A stretch of DNA of 12,947 nt from Gammaproteobacteria bacterium HGW-Gammaproteobacteria-14 (GCA_002840115.1 PGZG01000035.1:1-12947); one strand, 5' to 3'. Positions 1 through 7,075 are shown, counted from the stretch's first letter. The notes: generated from the sequence alone by a model not told the origin. Numbers and translations: made by a program.

Positions 1-134
1 GCGCCAATCTTGGCCTGCGTTTTGTGCGGTTGGTGGCGGAGCGTCACCGGGGTCGGGTATTGCTGGAGAGCAAGCCTGGTGAGGGCAGTCGCTTCACTCT
101 GGCGTTACCGGTGGTGGTTTCTAATCCGGAATAG
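1..134 (+). CDS. Sensor histidine kinase, C-terminal end (partial)
   Basis: Only the last 43 codons are in the window; the reading frame starts at base 3 and ends at TAG 132-134. The peptide begins ANLGLRFVRLVAER and continues through GRVLLESKPGEGSRFTLALP. This is the end of a GHKL/HATPase_c domain: the G2 box (GLGL-like), the helix ending in the usual H-G-G-type turn, and the G-x-G-[ST]-x-F-x-[LF]-x-[LF]-P closing strands. Such a domain binds ATP and phosphorylates the kinase's own histidine in a two-component system. The sensor part and any response regulator lie upstream, outside the window, so the signal cannot be named. The short tail after the domain (VVVSNPE) suggests the protein ends with the kinase domain and has no receiver domain. 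A small hairpin at 147-167 follows the stop. Confidence 0.85.
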   Translation, partial: ANLGLRFVRLVAERHRGRVLLESKPGEGSRFTLALPVVVSNPE

Positions 135-146
135 GAATAGTGACTG

Positions 147-167
147 ACAGGGCGGCAAAGGCCCTGT
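147..167 (+). terminator. Weak hairpin after the histidine kinase gene
   Basis: ACAGGGC (147-153) and GCCCTGT (161-167) form a 7-bp stem with a 7-base loop, 13 bases after the kinase stop. Only a short 'att' follows, so it is at best a weak or Rho-assisted terminator. Its right arm overlaps the position expected for the -35 box of the next promoter. Confidence 0.35.
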
Positions 168-192
168 ATTCCCGAGGCGACGTGGGTATAAT
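164..192 (+). promoter_or_regulatory. Predicted sigma-70 promoter of the cytochrome c5 gene
   Basis: A perfect TATAAT lies at 187-192. The hexamer 17 bases upstream (164-169, CTGTAT) matches TTGACA at only 3 of 6 positions, so the call rests mainly on the -10 box and its position. Transcription would start near 199, giving a leader of about 55 bases. No operator was recognised. Confidence 0.5.
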
Positions 193-254
193 GCGCCCGA
201 CTTAAAGCCCAAGGTAAGGCCCAAGGCCGATACCGGCATCAAGAGGTAACCACC

Positions 255-716
255 GTGAAAAAGCTATTTGCACTGATCGCTGTTTCCACGCTACTGGCTT
301 CTGGCCTGACCCTGGCGAAAAACACCAAAGAAATTTCTCCCCATGGTTTGGGGGAGCGTTCTATCTTCAGTGACCGTGCCACTGCGGACCGTTTGCGTCC
401 GGTGGGTACGGTCTGTGTGGATGGTGAAGACTGCGGCGCTGCCGCCGCTGCAACAGAAACCGTCGCTGCGGGGCCACGAGCGGGTGATGCGGTTTATAAC
501 GCTGCCTGTATGGCATGTCATGCAACCGGCGCCGCCGGTGCTCCGAAAACCGGAGACAAGGCTGCCTGGGCTCCACGCATTGGTAAAGGCATGGCAACGC
601 TGGTGAAAAACTCTATTAACGGGATTAATGCTATGCCGCCGATGGGCATGTGCATGAACTGCTCTGAAGATGAGATCAAGGCTGCCGTTGAGTATATGGT
701 TGGTCAAAGCCGTTAA
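255..716 (+). CDS. Cytochrome c5 (periplasmic monohaem c-type cytochrome)
   Basis: The 153-residue protein starts at GTG 255, preceded by AAGAGGT (241-247). Residues 1-21 form a Sec signal peptide (KK, hydrophobic core, cleavage near TLA-KN), so the mature protein is periplasmic. The single haem site is CMACH (Cys85, Cys88, His89), and the distal ligand is probably Met127 in AMPPMG. Cys133 and Cys136 (GMCMNC) match the extra disulfide that separates cytochrome c5 from other small cytochromes c. An N-terminal segment with RLRPVG and two more cysteines (Cys54, Cys60) resembles the Pseudomonas c5 proteins as I remember them. The role is electron carriage between the quinol-oxidising complexes and terminal oxidases or reductases. 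The gene stands alone between a kinase gene and a strong terminator. Symbols such as cycB are used for it, but usage varies, so none is given. Confidence 0.93.
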   Translation: MKKLFALIAVSTLLASGLTLAKNTKEISPHGLGERSIFSDRATADRLRPVGTVCVDGEDCGAAAAATETVAAGPRAGDAVYNAACMACHATGAAGAPKTGDKAAWAPRIGKGMATLVKNSINGINAMPPMGMCMNCSEDEIKAAVEYMVGQSR

Positions 717-736
717 TTGCCCAAGGCGTTAATTGA

Positions 737-778
737 CTGACAACAAAAAAGGCGCTGCGGCGCCTTTTTTGTTGTCAG
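737..778. terminator. Bidirectional intrinsic terminator between cytochrome c5 and rep
   Basis: Arms 737-755 and 760-778 are perfect 19-base reverse complements around the loop TGCG. The inner 5-bp GC stem is flanked by A6 on the left and T6 on the right, so a U-tract is made in both directions. It can end the plus-strand cytochrome gene (stop at 716) and the minus-strand rep operon (stop at 843). Confidence 0.93.
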
Positions 779-842
779 AGCGCCACGACCTCCAGCGCCG
801 AATTTACAGCATGATTTTTGCCAGAAAACGGCGGTCATCTGC

Positions 843-2864
843 CTAGCCGCTTAGCATTGCCTTTATTGCCGCTAGTGTATCTTCTGCTACCTGATCGGTT
901 TTCCGCTCGTCGGCCTGAACCCCTTCTCCTTGGAAGTCGATATCGTCCTGGGGCATTTCTTCAACAAAACGGCTGCGGGCGGTATCAAATCTTTCGCCGT
1001 ACTGCTTGCGTGATAACGCATGGGTCATGGTCAGTGTTTCCCGTGCTCGGGTAATGCCCACATACATCAGTCGCCGTTCTTCCGTAATGGTGTCTTCTTC
1101 AATACTGTTACGGTGGGGAAGCAACTCTTCCTCTACGCCCATCATATACACATGAGGGTATTCCAATCCTTTGGCGGCATGCAGGGTGAGCAATTGAACC
1201 TTGTCAGAGTCATCCTCCTCGTCCTGCTGTTCGAGCATATCAATCAACACCAGTTTCCTAATCACGGATTCCAGATCGCTGCTGTCATCCTCTTCTTCCT
1301 GACGCTCCAGCATGCGTTCAATGCTACGGACTAGATGCCAGACGTTTTCAATTTTTTTCTCGCCAATTCTCGGGCTATTAGACTGCTCCATGAGCCAGCT
1401 CTCATAATCCATATCTGAGATCAGCTCCTTGACTGCTTGCAGACTATTGTCCCCAAAGCAGAATTGGCGTTTGTTATCGAGCCAGCTTTTAAATTGCTGC
1501 AAGCGGTAAGCAGGCTTTTCGCCCAGCATTTCCGCTAACGCAAAGTCATCACAGACATGGTACAGCCCCTGCTGACGTTGGGCGGCCCAGTTGGCGAGTT
1601 TCTCCAGAGTGGCTGGGCCTACTTCCCGACGGGGGGTGTTAATGATGCGCAAAAAAGCATTGTCGTCATCCGGGTTGACCAGCAGCCGCAGATAACACAT
1701 CAAATCCTTAATTTCGGTACGACCAAAGAAGCTTTGCCCGCCAGAAACTTTGTAAGGTATCTGCATGGCCTGTAATTTCAGTTCCAGTAGCCGAGACTGA
1801 AAGTTGCCGCGATATAGTACGGAAAAGTCGCGCCACTTCAGGGCTTTGGTAAGTCGTCGGTGAATGATATCGCCAGCAATCCACTCGGTTTCGGCTTCTT
1901 CATCGCGCAGCGCCATCATTCGGATAGGGTCACCATAGCCGTAATCTGACCAGAGGGACTTTTCGAATACATGGGGATTATTGGCGATTACCGCATTGGC
2001 AGCTTTCAGGATGCGGCCTGTGGAGCGATAATTCTGCTCCAGTTTAATGACTTTCAAATCCGGGAAATCTTCTTGCAGCTGTGCCAGGTTTTCCGGTTTG
2101 GCGCCGCGCCAGGCATAGATAGACTGATCGTCATCACCCACCACGGTGAATTTATTCAGAGGCTCTACGAGTAGTTTCACCAGCTCATATTGAGCGCCAT
2201 TGGTATCTTGATACTCATCCACCAGCAAATAACGAATGCGGTTACGCCATTTCTCCAGAATGCGTGGCTGCTCTGAAAACAGCAGTGCTGGTAGCATAAT
2301 CAAATCATCGAAGTCCACGGCATTACAGGCGCGTAACATGCGGTTGTATTCGCCATAGGCAATGGCGGCTCGCTGTAGTTCTTCGGTGTCGGCACGAGCG
2401 ATGGCCTGGTCGCTGCGAACCAGATCATTTTTCCACTTCGATATTTGCTGGTGGAAATAATCTACCGCATCGGCGTCCCGTTCGGAGTCGCCACGATGCA
2501 GTAGTTCCTTGAGCAGTTCGCGACAGTCAGAGTGGTCAAGAATCGAAAAGCCATTGCGCAGTCCGCTGGCCTTGAGTTCCTGTTTGAGAATGCGTAAGCC
2601 GAGGTTATGGAAGGTGGAGACAATCAAGCCGCGTGCTTCGCTGCGATCCACCAGCTTCAACACACGCTCTTTCATTTCGCGGGCAGCTTTATTGGTAAAG
2701 GTTACGGCGGCAATATGGCGCGCGCTGACGCCACGCACCTGAATCAGGTGCGCGATTTTTTGCGTAATCACACTGGTTTTGCCGGAGCCTGCACCGGCTA
2801 ACACCAGTAGTGGACCATCGGTCCACTGGACCGCTTCTTCCTGACGGGGATTAAGGCGACTCAC
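843..2864 (-). CDS. rep: ATP-dependent DNA helicase Rep (superfamily 1A)
   Basis: The 673-residue protein is a 3'-5' translocating helicase that clears proteins ahead of replication forks and helps restart stalled forks. All SF1A motifs are visible: Q motif NPRQ (5-8), Walker A GAGSGKT (24-30), motif Ia TFTNKAAREM (55-64), Walker B VDEYQD (215-220), motif III GDDDQSIYAWRGA (243-255), QNYRST (277-282), motif V HAAKGLEY (562-569) and motif VI YVGITRARE (601-609). The length equals that of E. coli Rep. The start MSRLNP and the tail (SRFVEEMPQDD at about 631-641) resemble Rep rather than UvrD or PcrA. The start is GTG 2864-2862, which shares GTGA with the stop of the upstream ankyrin gene. AAGGA lies about 8 bases upstream inside that gene. 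It is the last gene of the ubiK-ankyrin-rep operon and is closed by the 737-778 terminator. Confidence 0.97.
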   Translation of the reverse strand: MSRLNPRQEEAVQWTDGPLLVLAGAGSGKTSVITQKIAHLIQVRGVSARHIAAVTFTNKAAREMKERVLKLVDRSEARGLIVSTFHNLGLRILKQELKASGLRNGFSILDHSDCRELLKELLHRGDSERDADAVDYFHQQISKWKNDLVRSDQAIARADTEELQRAAIAYGEYNRMLRACNAVDFDDLIMLPALLFSEQPRILEKWRNRIRYLLVDEYQDTNGAQYELVKLLVEPLNKFTVVGDDDQSIYAWRGAKPENLAQLQEDFPDLKVIKLEQNYRSTGRILKAANAVIANNPHVFEKSLWSDYGYGDPIRMMALRDEEAETEWIAGDIIHRRLTKALKWRDFSVLYRGNFQSRLLELKLQAMQIPYKVSGGQSFFGRTEIKDLMCYLRLLVNPDDDNAFLRIINTPRREVGPATLEKLANWAAQRQQGLYHVCDDFALAEMLGEKPAYRLQQFKSWLDNKRQFCFGDNSLQAVKELISDMDYESWLMEQSNSPRIGEKKIENVWHLVRSIERMLERQEEEDDSSDLESVIRKLVLIDMLEQQDEEDDSDKVQLLTLHAAKGLEYPHVYMMGVEEELLPHRNSIEEDTITEERRLMYVGITRARETLTMTHALSRKQYGERFDTARSRFVEEMPQDDIDFQGEGVQADERKTDQVAEDTLAAIKAMLSG

Positions 2865-4783
2865 AGGTGCATTCCTTCAGAGGCCCTGTCGCTGTCTATG
2901 ACGGCATGGGGCCGTAATCGAGCGCGCCAGGGACCGATTAGAAACAAGACGGCCGCCACGGTCATGCTGGCATAGTGCTGGGTCGCAGAGTCACGTAGCA
3001 GGCAGGGCTCGCACTGGTAGAACAGCGCAGAAACCATCGCCATGGTGAGCCCTGCGCAAGCCAGCATCCATAGACAGGAAGGCCACAAAGGTGTGCGCCA
3101 GGCCAGTGCCAGCGCGGTAACTAATAGCCAGAGCGTCAGCATGGGAGTGAGTGACAACGCAAAAAAAGCACTGGGGCTGGTGTTCAGGGATGGCCACTGC
3201 CAGCGGGCTGTGTCGCCTGCTACTCGTAACTGCAGGGCTTCCGGCATGGCCCAGCTATAACAGTGCAGAGAGCAGCCCTGCTGATTGCTGATTGATTTGC
3301 TTGCACCATAGTCGAGCAGCAGTTGAACCAACGGCCAGCGTTGCTGGCGGGCGGCCACCAGCAGGGCTGTGTCGCCATACTCGTTAACCTGATCAATATC
3401 GATACCCGCCACCAACAGGGCGGCCATCAACTCCGCACTGATATCGCTGGTAGCAGCTAAGACGGGCAGTAGCGTCGGGTGATGGTGGTTGATATCCGGC
3501 ATCACCCGGAGCAGGGCTTGCACCAGTGGCAACCGTCCGGTACTCAGGGCTTGCGGCAACAGGGAGGGTTCGCGGGCGCTATTGATCAATGGGCTGGCGC
3601 CGGCGCCGAGCAATGCTTGTACCAGCCACAGTTCACTGGCGTCGATGGCTCGTTCCAGCGCGGTATAGCCTTGAGGGTCCTGAGTGTCCAGAGGGTAGCC
3701 GCCGTCGAGCAACAGCCGTAGTCGTGCCGGAGTCAGGGTAACGCCCCCGTTGCTGAACGGCGGGGGTGGAGCAATGAAGCTGGCGGCCACGGTGCCATGG
3801 GTTCTGGATGGCAGTGCCGGATCGGCGCCTCGTCCAAGTAATAACCGGGTGGCATCGTCGTTGGCGAAGTAGAGAGGCGGGAAGCCGCTGGCAGGCAAGA
3901 TATTCAGATCAAAGCCCAGAGCCAGCAGCCAGTCGAGCTGTTCGGCACGCTGATGGGTAGCCAGCTCCCAGCCAAGGTCGGCTTGTTGTAATGCACTCAT
4001 GCGGGTGCCGGCCTGATAGATGCGGTCCAGCGCCGGTGCTGACAGGCCCTGGCGAAGACCTTCCAGCAAAGCTTCCGTGGCCTGTTTCTCGGGTAATGTT
4101 AGTGGGTAGATCCCTAGCATCGCGGCGAGCAAATCAATACGGCTGTGTTCCCGGCCCGGCAGGAGGATGGTTCGTTGGGCGAGCGCGAGGGCTTGCTCTT
4201 CGGTTAGTGCAGGTTGCTGCTCAAGCAGTATGGCGAAGGTTTCGCTGTTATCCGGGTGGGCGAGGGCATGATCCAGAGCGTTGCGACCGCTGTTATCTCG
4301 GGCTGTGGGGTCTGCACCTAAGGCCATCAGGGTTTCACTTAACATGCCGTCGCCTTCGCGGCTGGCCAGGTGCAGAGGCCGAATGCCGTCCTGGTCGCTC
4401 AGGTTTGGATCGGCCCCTCTGGCCAGCAATAGCATGGCGGTATCCCGATAGAGATTATCCGTGGCCTGTGGCAGCGGTGCGATAAACTCCAGAGCCGCAT
4501 GCAGGGCACTGCGACCCCGATAGTCTGTGCTATCGACGCTGACACCGGCGTCCAGCAATCGGGCAGGGAGTGTCACAACAATCGGGTTGTCGCCATCGTG
4601 GCCACACCGTAACAGGCGATGTAGTAACAGGGGATCCAGAGGGCCGGATAGGCTCTGGTTATCGAGCCACTGCTTAACATCCCCTGGCGCACGGCATAGA
4701 GGGTCGGTGCTGGCCATGGCGCTGATCGATGTGAACAACGTGAGCAGCGTAACGAGGGCAAGCCTTGGAACAGACAGTTTCAC
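2861..4783 (-). CDS. Exported ankyrin-repeat protein with three C-terminal membrane helices
   Basis: The protein has 640 residues and its function is not recognised. Residues 1-24 look like a Sec signal peptide (hydrophobic core, AMA-ST cleavage). About eight degenerate ankyrin-type repeats follow, recognisable near residues 87-125, 130-160, 163-190, 298-325, 369-398, 404-428, 435-462 and 467-496 (examples: SALHAALEF, IRPLHLASREGD, DTALLVAARQ). Hydrophobic helices lie near 541-561, 569-588 and 604-619. The arginine-rich WRARLRPH after the last helix suggests a cytoplasmic tail. With a cleaved signal this puts the ankyrin domain in the periplasm and a CEPC motif (591-594) in the second periplasmic loop. 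Start GTG 4783 overlaps the ubiK stop as GTGA and has no convincing Shine-Dalgarno sequence, so translation is probably coupled to ubiK. A role in the envelope as a protein-binding scaffold is inference. Confidence 0.85.
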   Translation of the reverse strand: MKLSVPRLALVTLLTLFTSISAMASTDPLCRAPGDVKQWLDNQSLSGPLDPLLLHRLLRCGHDGDNPIVVTLPARLLDAGVSVDSTDYRGRSALHAALEFIAPLPQATDNLYRDTAMLLLARGADPNLSDQDGIRPLHLASREGDGMLSETLMALGADPTARDNSGRNALDHALAHPDNSETFAILLEQQPALTEEQALALAQRTILLPGREHSRIDLLAAMLGIYPLTLPEKQATEALLEGLRQGLSAPALDRIYQAGTRMSALQQADLGWELATHQRAEQLDWLLALGFDLNILPASGFPPLYFANDDATRLLLGRGADPALPSRTHGTVAASFIAPPPPFSNGGVTLTPARLRLLLDGGYPLDTQDPQGYTALERAIDASELWLVQALLGAGASPLINSAREPSLLPQALSTGRLPLVQALLRVMPDINHHHPTLLPVLAATSDISAELMAALLVAGIDIDQVNEYGDTALLVAARQQRWPLVQLLLDYGASKSISNQQGCSLHCYSWAMPEALQLRVAGDTARWQWPSLNTSPSAFFALSLTPMLTLWLLVTALALAWRTPLWPSCLWMLACAGLTMAMVSALFYQCEPCLLRDSATQHYASMTVAAVLFLIGPWRARLRPHAVIDSDRASEGMHL

Positions 4784-5028
4784 GGGACCAGACGTCGCTC
4801 CAGTTCCGCCACTTCTTGCTCCAGTGCTTCGAGCTTCTCGCGGGTACGAGCTAGTACCTGCTGCTGAATATCGAATTCTTCCCGGCTGATCAGGTCCAGT
4901 CGACTGATACCCTCCTGGAGCACTGCGCGGGCACTGCGCTCAATATCATCGCGGACCTGTTCCAGTCCGGCGGGCAGGTGGCGGCTGAGTTCGGCGACTA
5001 AACGGTCGATAAAGGGCTGATCTGTCAT
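4780..5028 (-). CDS. ubiK: Ubiquinone biosynthesis accessory factor UbiK (BMFP/YqiC family)
   Basis: The 82-residue protein matches the BMFP family: an amphipathic N-terminal helix (PFIDRLVAELSRHLPAG), then the family signature RLDLISREEFDIQQQVL (43-59) and a coiled-coil tail rich in Glu/Leu (60-80). The family forms trimeric coiled coils. In E. coli, UbiK works with UbiJ in the soluble Ubi complex that hydroxylates ubiquinone precursors. The start is taken at ATG 5028, because the family begins with a short M-x-D/x-P segment; the frame stays open upstream to 5100 but those codons look like leader sequence. It is slightly shorter than E. coli YqiC (96), lacking the variable C-terminal tail. 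It heads an operon with the ankyrin gene and rep, and is divergent from glnK. Confidence 0.92.
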   Translation of the reverse strand: MTDQPFIDRLVAELSRHLPAGLEQVRDDIERSARAVLQEGISRLDLISREEFDIQQQVLARTREKLEALEQEVAELERRLVP

Positions 5029-5106
5029 GCGAAGGCCACCGTGCGGGAATGAATAGCGCCCATATGGTAGCACGACGATGATTCCCTGACGGTAATGCAA
5101 AACAGT

Positions 5107-5140
5107 TGCACCATTTTGGGGAGTGCTGCCATTTGGTGCG
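5107..5140 (+). promoter_or_regulatory. NtrC-like enhancer half sites upstream of glnK
   Basis: The NtrC consensus is about TGCACC-N5-GGTGCA. TGCACCATTTTGG (5107-5119) has a perfect left half, but its right half is degraded. CCATTTGGTGCG (5129-5140) has a right half matching 5 of 6. The two good halves face each other. They centre roughly 110-135 bases upstream of the predicted sigma-54 start, the usual distance for NtrC enhancers. This is a motif reading only; binding is inferred. Confidence 0.5.
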
Positions 5141-5141
5141 C

Positions 5142-5185
5142 TATAATCGCGCCTGAACCTGGGGCCGCGGCCCCGTGTTTTTTTT
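5142..5185 (+). promoter_or_regulatory. TATAAT box followed at once by a terminator-like palindrome
   Basis: TATAAT at 5142-5147 has no good -35 box at 16-18 bases. Fourteen bases later comes a perfect 14-base palindrome, ggggccgcggcccc (5161-5174), and then a run of eight T (5178-5185). Transcripts starting near 5154, or reading in from upstream, would meet this hairpin before the sigma-54 promoter. It could insulate the nitrogen promoter or produce a very short RNA; both are inference. Confidence 0.4.
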
Positions 5186-5216
5186 CAACCCTCTGAAAAT
5201 ACACGCAATTTATCTA

Positions 5217-5233
5217 TTGGCATGGATCGTGCG
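5217..5233 (+). promoter_or_regulatory. Sigma-54 (RpoN) -24/-12 promoter of glnK-amtB
   Basis: The sequence TTGGCATGGATCGTGCG fits YTGGCACG-N4-TTGCW with few changes. The key GG (5219-5220) and GC (5231-5232) are present and exactly 10 bases apart. Start of transcription would be near 5244. Nitrogen-regulated glnK-amtB operons are commonly transcribed by sigma-54 with NtrC, which agrees with the half sites upstream. Confidence 0.75.
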
Positions 5234-5243
5234 TTTAGGAGGT

Positions 5244-5337
5244 CAAGCAGGGGGGAACCCCTGATGACTGGATGGGGCTCTGCCTCGGTTCGGAACAGGT
5301 ACGACGCCGGTGACGGCGTAGCCATCAGGAGAGAGAC
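5244..5337 (+). promoter_or_regulatory. Structured 5' leader of glnK
   Basis: About 94 bases lie between the predicted start and ATG 5338. Hairpin A is CAGGGG-GGAA-CCCCTG (5248-5263) and hairpin C is ACGCCG-GTGA-CGGCGT (5304-5319); both have perfect 6-bp stems and GNRA-type tetraloops. A weaker hairpin B is possible at 5283-5299 (CCT and GTT pairing with AAC and AGG, 2-base bulge). CCTGATG (5260-5266), overlapping the right arm of hairpin A, is the exact complement of CATCAGG (5323-5329), which covers part of the CAGGAG ribosome binding site. The two pairings exclude each other. This pattern suggests translational control but proves nothing by itself. Confidence 0.45.
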
Positions 5338-5676
5338 ATGAAACTTGTCACTGCCGTTATCAAGCCGTTCAAGCTCGACGATGTGCGCGAAGCATTGTCA
5401 GAGATTGGCGTGCAGGGCATCACGGTGACCGAAGTTAAAGGCTTCGGACGCCAGAAGGGCCACACCGAGTTGTATCGCGGTGCGGAATATGTGGTGGATT
5501 TTCTGCCAAAAGTGAAGATCGAGGTCGCCATTGCTGATGGCTCTCTGGATCAGGTGATCGAAGCCATCGCCAAGGCTGCGAACACCGGAAAAATCGGCGA
5601 CGGGAAAATTTTCGTCACTGAGCTTTTGCAGGCAATCCGAATCCGGACCGGCGAAACGGGCGAAGACGCGGTTTAA
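5338..5676 (+). CDS. glnK: Nitrogen regulatory PII protein GlnK
   Basis: The 112-residue protein is of full family length. It senses 2-oxoglutarate, ATP/ADP and, through uridylylation, glutamine, and in its unmodified form it plugs the AmtB channel. Visible PII features are the start MKLVTAVIKPFKLDDVREAL, the T-loop with GRQKGHTELYRGAEY and the uridylylation tyrosine at Tyr51, the B-loop region around residues 82-90 (TGKIGDGKIFV), and the C-terminal signature RIRTGETGEDAV. The start ATG 5338 has CAGGAG at 5326-5331. The gene lies 96 bases upstream of amtB, behind a sigma-54-type promoter. GlnK rather than GlnB is chosen because of the amtB linkage; sequence alone separates the two poorly. Confidence 0.95.
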   Translation: MKLVTAVIKPFKLDDVREALSEIGVQGITVTEVKGFGRQKGHTELYRGAEYVVDFLPKVKIEVAIADGSLDQVIEAIAKAANTGKIGDGKIFVTELLQAIRIRTGETGEDAV

Positions 5677-5695
5677 CCGCACGACGCCAAAACGG

Positions 5696-5751
5696 TTTGC
5701 AGCTTAACAGTTGCAAAAAAGACGTCACGATCCATGCCAACGATTTGACGT
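5696..5751 (+). repeat. Inverted repeats in the glnK-amtB spacer
   Basis: Two small inverted repeats lie in the 96-base spacer: TTTGCA (5696-5701) with TGCAAA (5712-5717), and ACGTCA (5722-5727) with TGACGT (5746-5751). Neither is followed by a U-tract. They may be RNA folds affecting stability or relative expression, or chance. No separate amtB promoter was seen. Confidence 0.3.
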
Positions 5752-5772
5752 GTCCATCTGGAGGGTTACACC

Positions 5773-7044
5773 GTGGAAAACAATATTTACGAACTACAGT
5801 TCGCCATCGACACCTTTTACTTCCTGGTGTGTGGCGCTCTGGTAATGTGGATGGCCGCTGGCTTTGCCATGCTGGAAGCTGGTCTGGTCCGCGCCAAAAA
5901 CACGACTGAAATTCTGACCAAAAACGTTTCACTGTTTGCAACGGCCTGCATCATGTATCTGGTGTGCGGTTACGCCATCATGTACGAGGGCTCCTTGTTC
6001 CTGTCAGGTATCGCTGATGTGGATCCGGAAGCTCTGCTGGGCGACTTTGCAGAGCGTGAAGACGGTTTCCATGGCGGTTCTATCTACGCCAGTGCTTCTG
6101 ACTTCTTCTTCCAGGTAGTGTTTGTTGCTACTGCGATGTCGATTGTTTCGGGTGCTGTTGCTGAGCGTATGAAGCTGTGGGCATTCCTTGGTTTTGCAGT
6201 TGTTATGACCGGCTTCATCTACCCGATGGAAGGCTACTGGACCTGGGGTGGTGGTGATGTGTTCGGCATGTACAACCTGGGTGACCTTGGCTTCAGTGAC
6301 TTCGCTGGCTCCGGTATCGTACACATGGCGGGTGCTTCAGCTGCTTTGGCTGGTGTGCTGCTGCTTGGTGCTCGTAAAGGCAAGTACGGTAAAGATGGGT
6401 CGGTAAACGCTATTCCAGGCGCCAACCTGCCGCTGGCTGCATTGGGTACCTTCATCCTGTGGATGGGCTGGTTCGGTTTTAACGGCGGCTCGGTACTGAA
6501 GTTGGGTGATATTGCTAATGCCAACGCGGTTGCCATGGTGTTCCTGAACACCAACGCAGCGGCAGCAGGTGGCGCAATGGCTGCATTGGTTATGGCTCGC
6601 CTGCTGTTTGGAAAAGCGGATCTGACCATGCTGCTCAATGGTGCTCTGGCTGGTCTGGTGGCAATCACCGCTGAGCCGTCCACTCCGACGGCCCTGCAAG
6701 CGACGATCTTTGGTGCAATCGGTGGTGTGTTGGTAGTGTTCTCTATCATCACCCTGGATAAGCTGAAAATTGACGACCCTGTCGGCGCCATCTCTGTTCA
6801 CGGTGTTGTGGGTTTGCTGGGTCTGCTGCTGGTGCCGATCACCAACAGTGATGCAAGCTTCAGCGGCCAGTTGATCGGTGCTGCCACTATCTTCATCTGG
6901 GTATTCGGAGCTAGCCTGATCGTTTGGGGCATTCTGAAGGCGACCGTTGGCATCCGTGTCAGCGAAGAAGAAGAGTACGGTGGTGTGGATCTTTCCGAGT
7001 GCGGTATGGAAGCCTACCCGGAGTTCGTTAGCAGCAAGAACTGA
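5773..7044 (+). CDS. amtB: Ammonium transporter AmtB
   Basis: The 423-residue protein is a typical Amt/MEP/Rh channel with about eleven membrane helices, working as an inner-membrane trimer for ammonium uptake. The family signature DFAGSGIVHMAGASAALAG is at 176-194. The twin pore histidines are His184 and His343 (SVHGVVGLLG), and the region YPMEGYWTWGGG (150-161) carries the conserved pore-entry tryptophan. The first helix begins almost at once (YELQFAIDTFYFLVCGALVMW) and is not a cleaved signal peptide, unlike E. coli AmtB. The cytoplasmic tail (EEEEYGGVDLSECGMEAYPEF) is the part that couples to GlnK. Start GTG 5773 has GGAGGG (5760-5765) seven bases upstream. It is cotranscribed with glnK and closed by the terminator at 7076-7105. 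Confidence 0.96.
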   Translation: MENNIYELQFAIDTFYFLVCGALVMWMAAGFAMLEAGLVRAKNTTEILTKNVSLFATACIMYLVCGYAIMYEGSLFLSGIADVDPEALLGDFAEREDGFHGGSIYASASDFFFQVVFVATAMSIVSGAVAERMKLWAFLGFAVVMTGFIYPMEGYWTWGGGDVFGMYNLGDLGFSDFAGSGIVHMAGASAALAGVLLLGARKGKYGKDGSVNAIPGANLPLAALGTFILWMGWFGFNGGSVLKLGDIANANAVAMVFLNTNAAAAGGAMAALVMARLLFGKADLTMLLNGALAGLVAITAEPSTPTALQATIFGAIGGVLVVFSIITLDKLKIDDPVGAISVHGVVGLLGLLLVPITNSDASFSGQLIGAATIFIWVFGASLIVWGILKATVGIRVSEEEEYGGVDLSECGMEAYPEFVSSKN

Positions 7045-7075
7045 TTGCTGACAACTGACAAAGAAACACGCTGAA

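Noticed and set aside
4527..4889. Open frames on the plus strand across the ankyrin gene (also 3991-4485) with proline- and arginine-rich products
   Set aside because: They are antisense to a gene with signal peptide, repeats and membrane helices, show no domains, and have no ribosome binding sites; GC-rich shadow frames explain them.
5029..5100. N-terminal extension of UbiK by 24 residues
   Set aside because: The family starts near the MTDQPF segment; the extra residues show no similarity and overlap the expected leader and promoter area.
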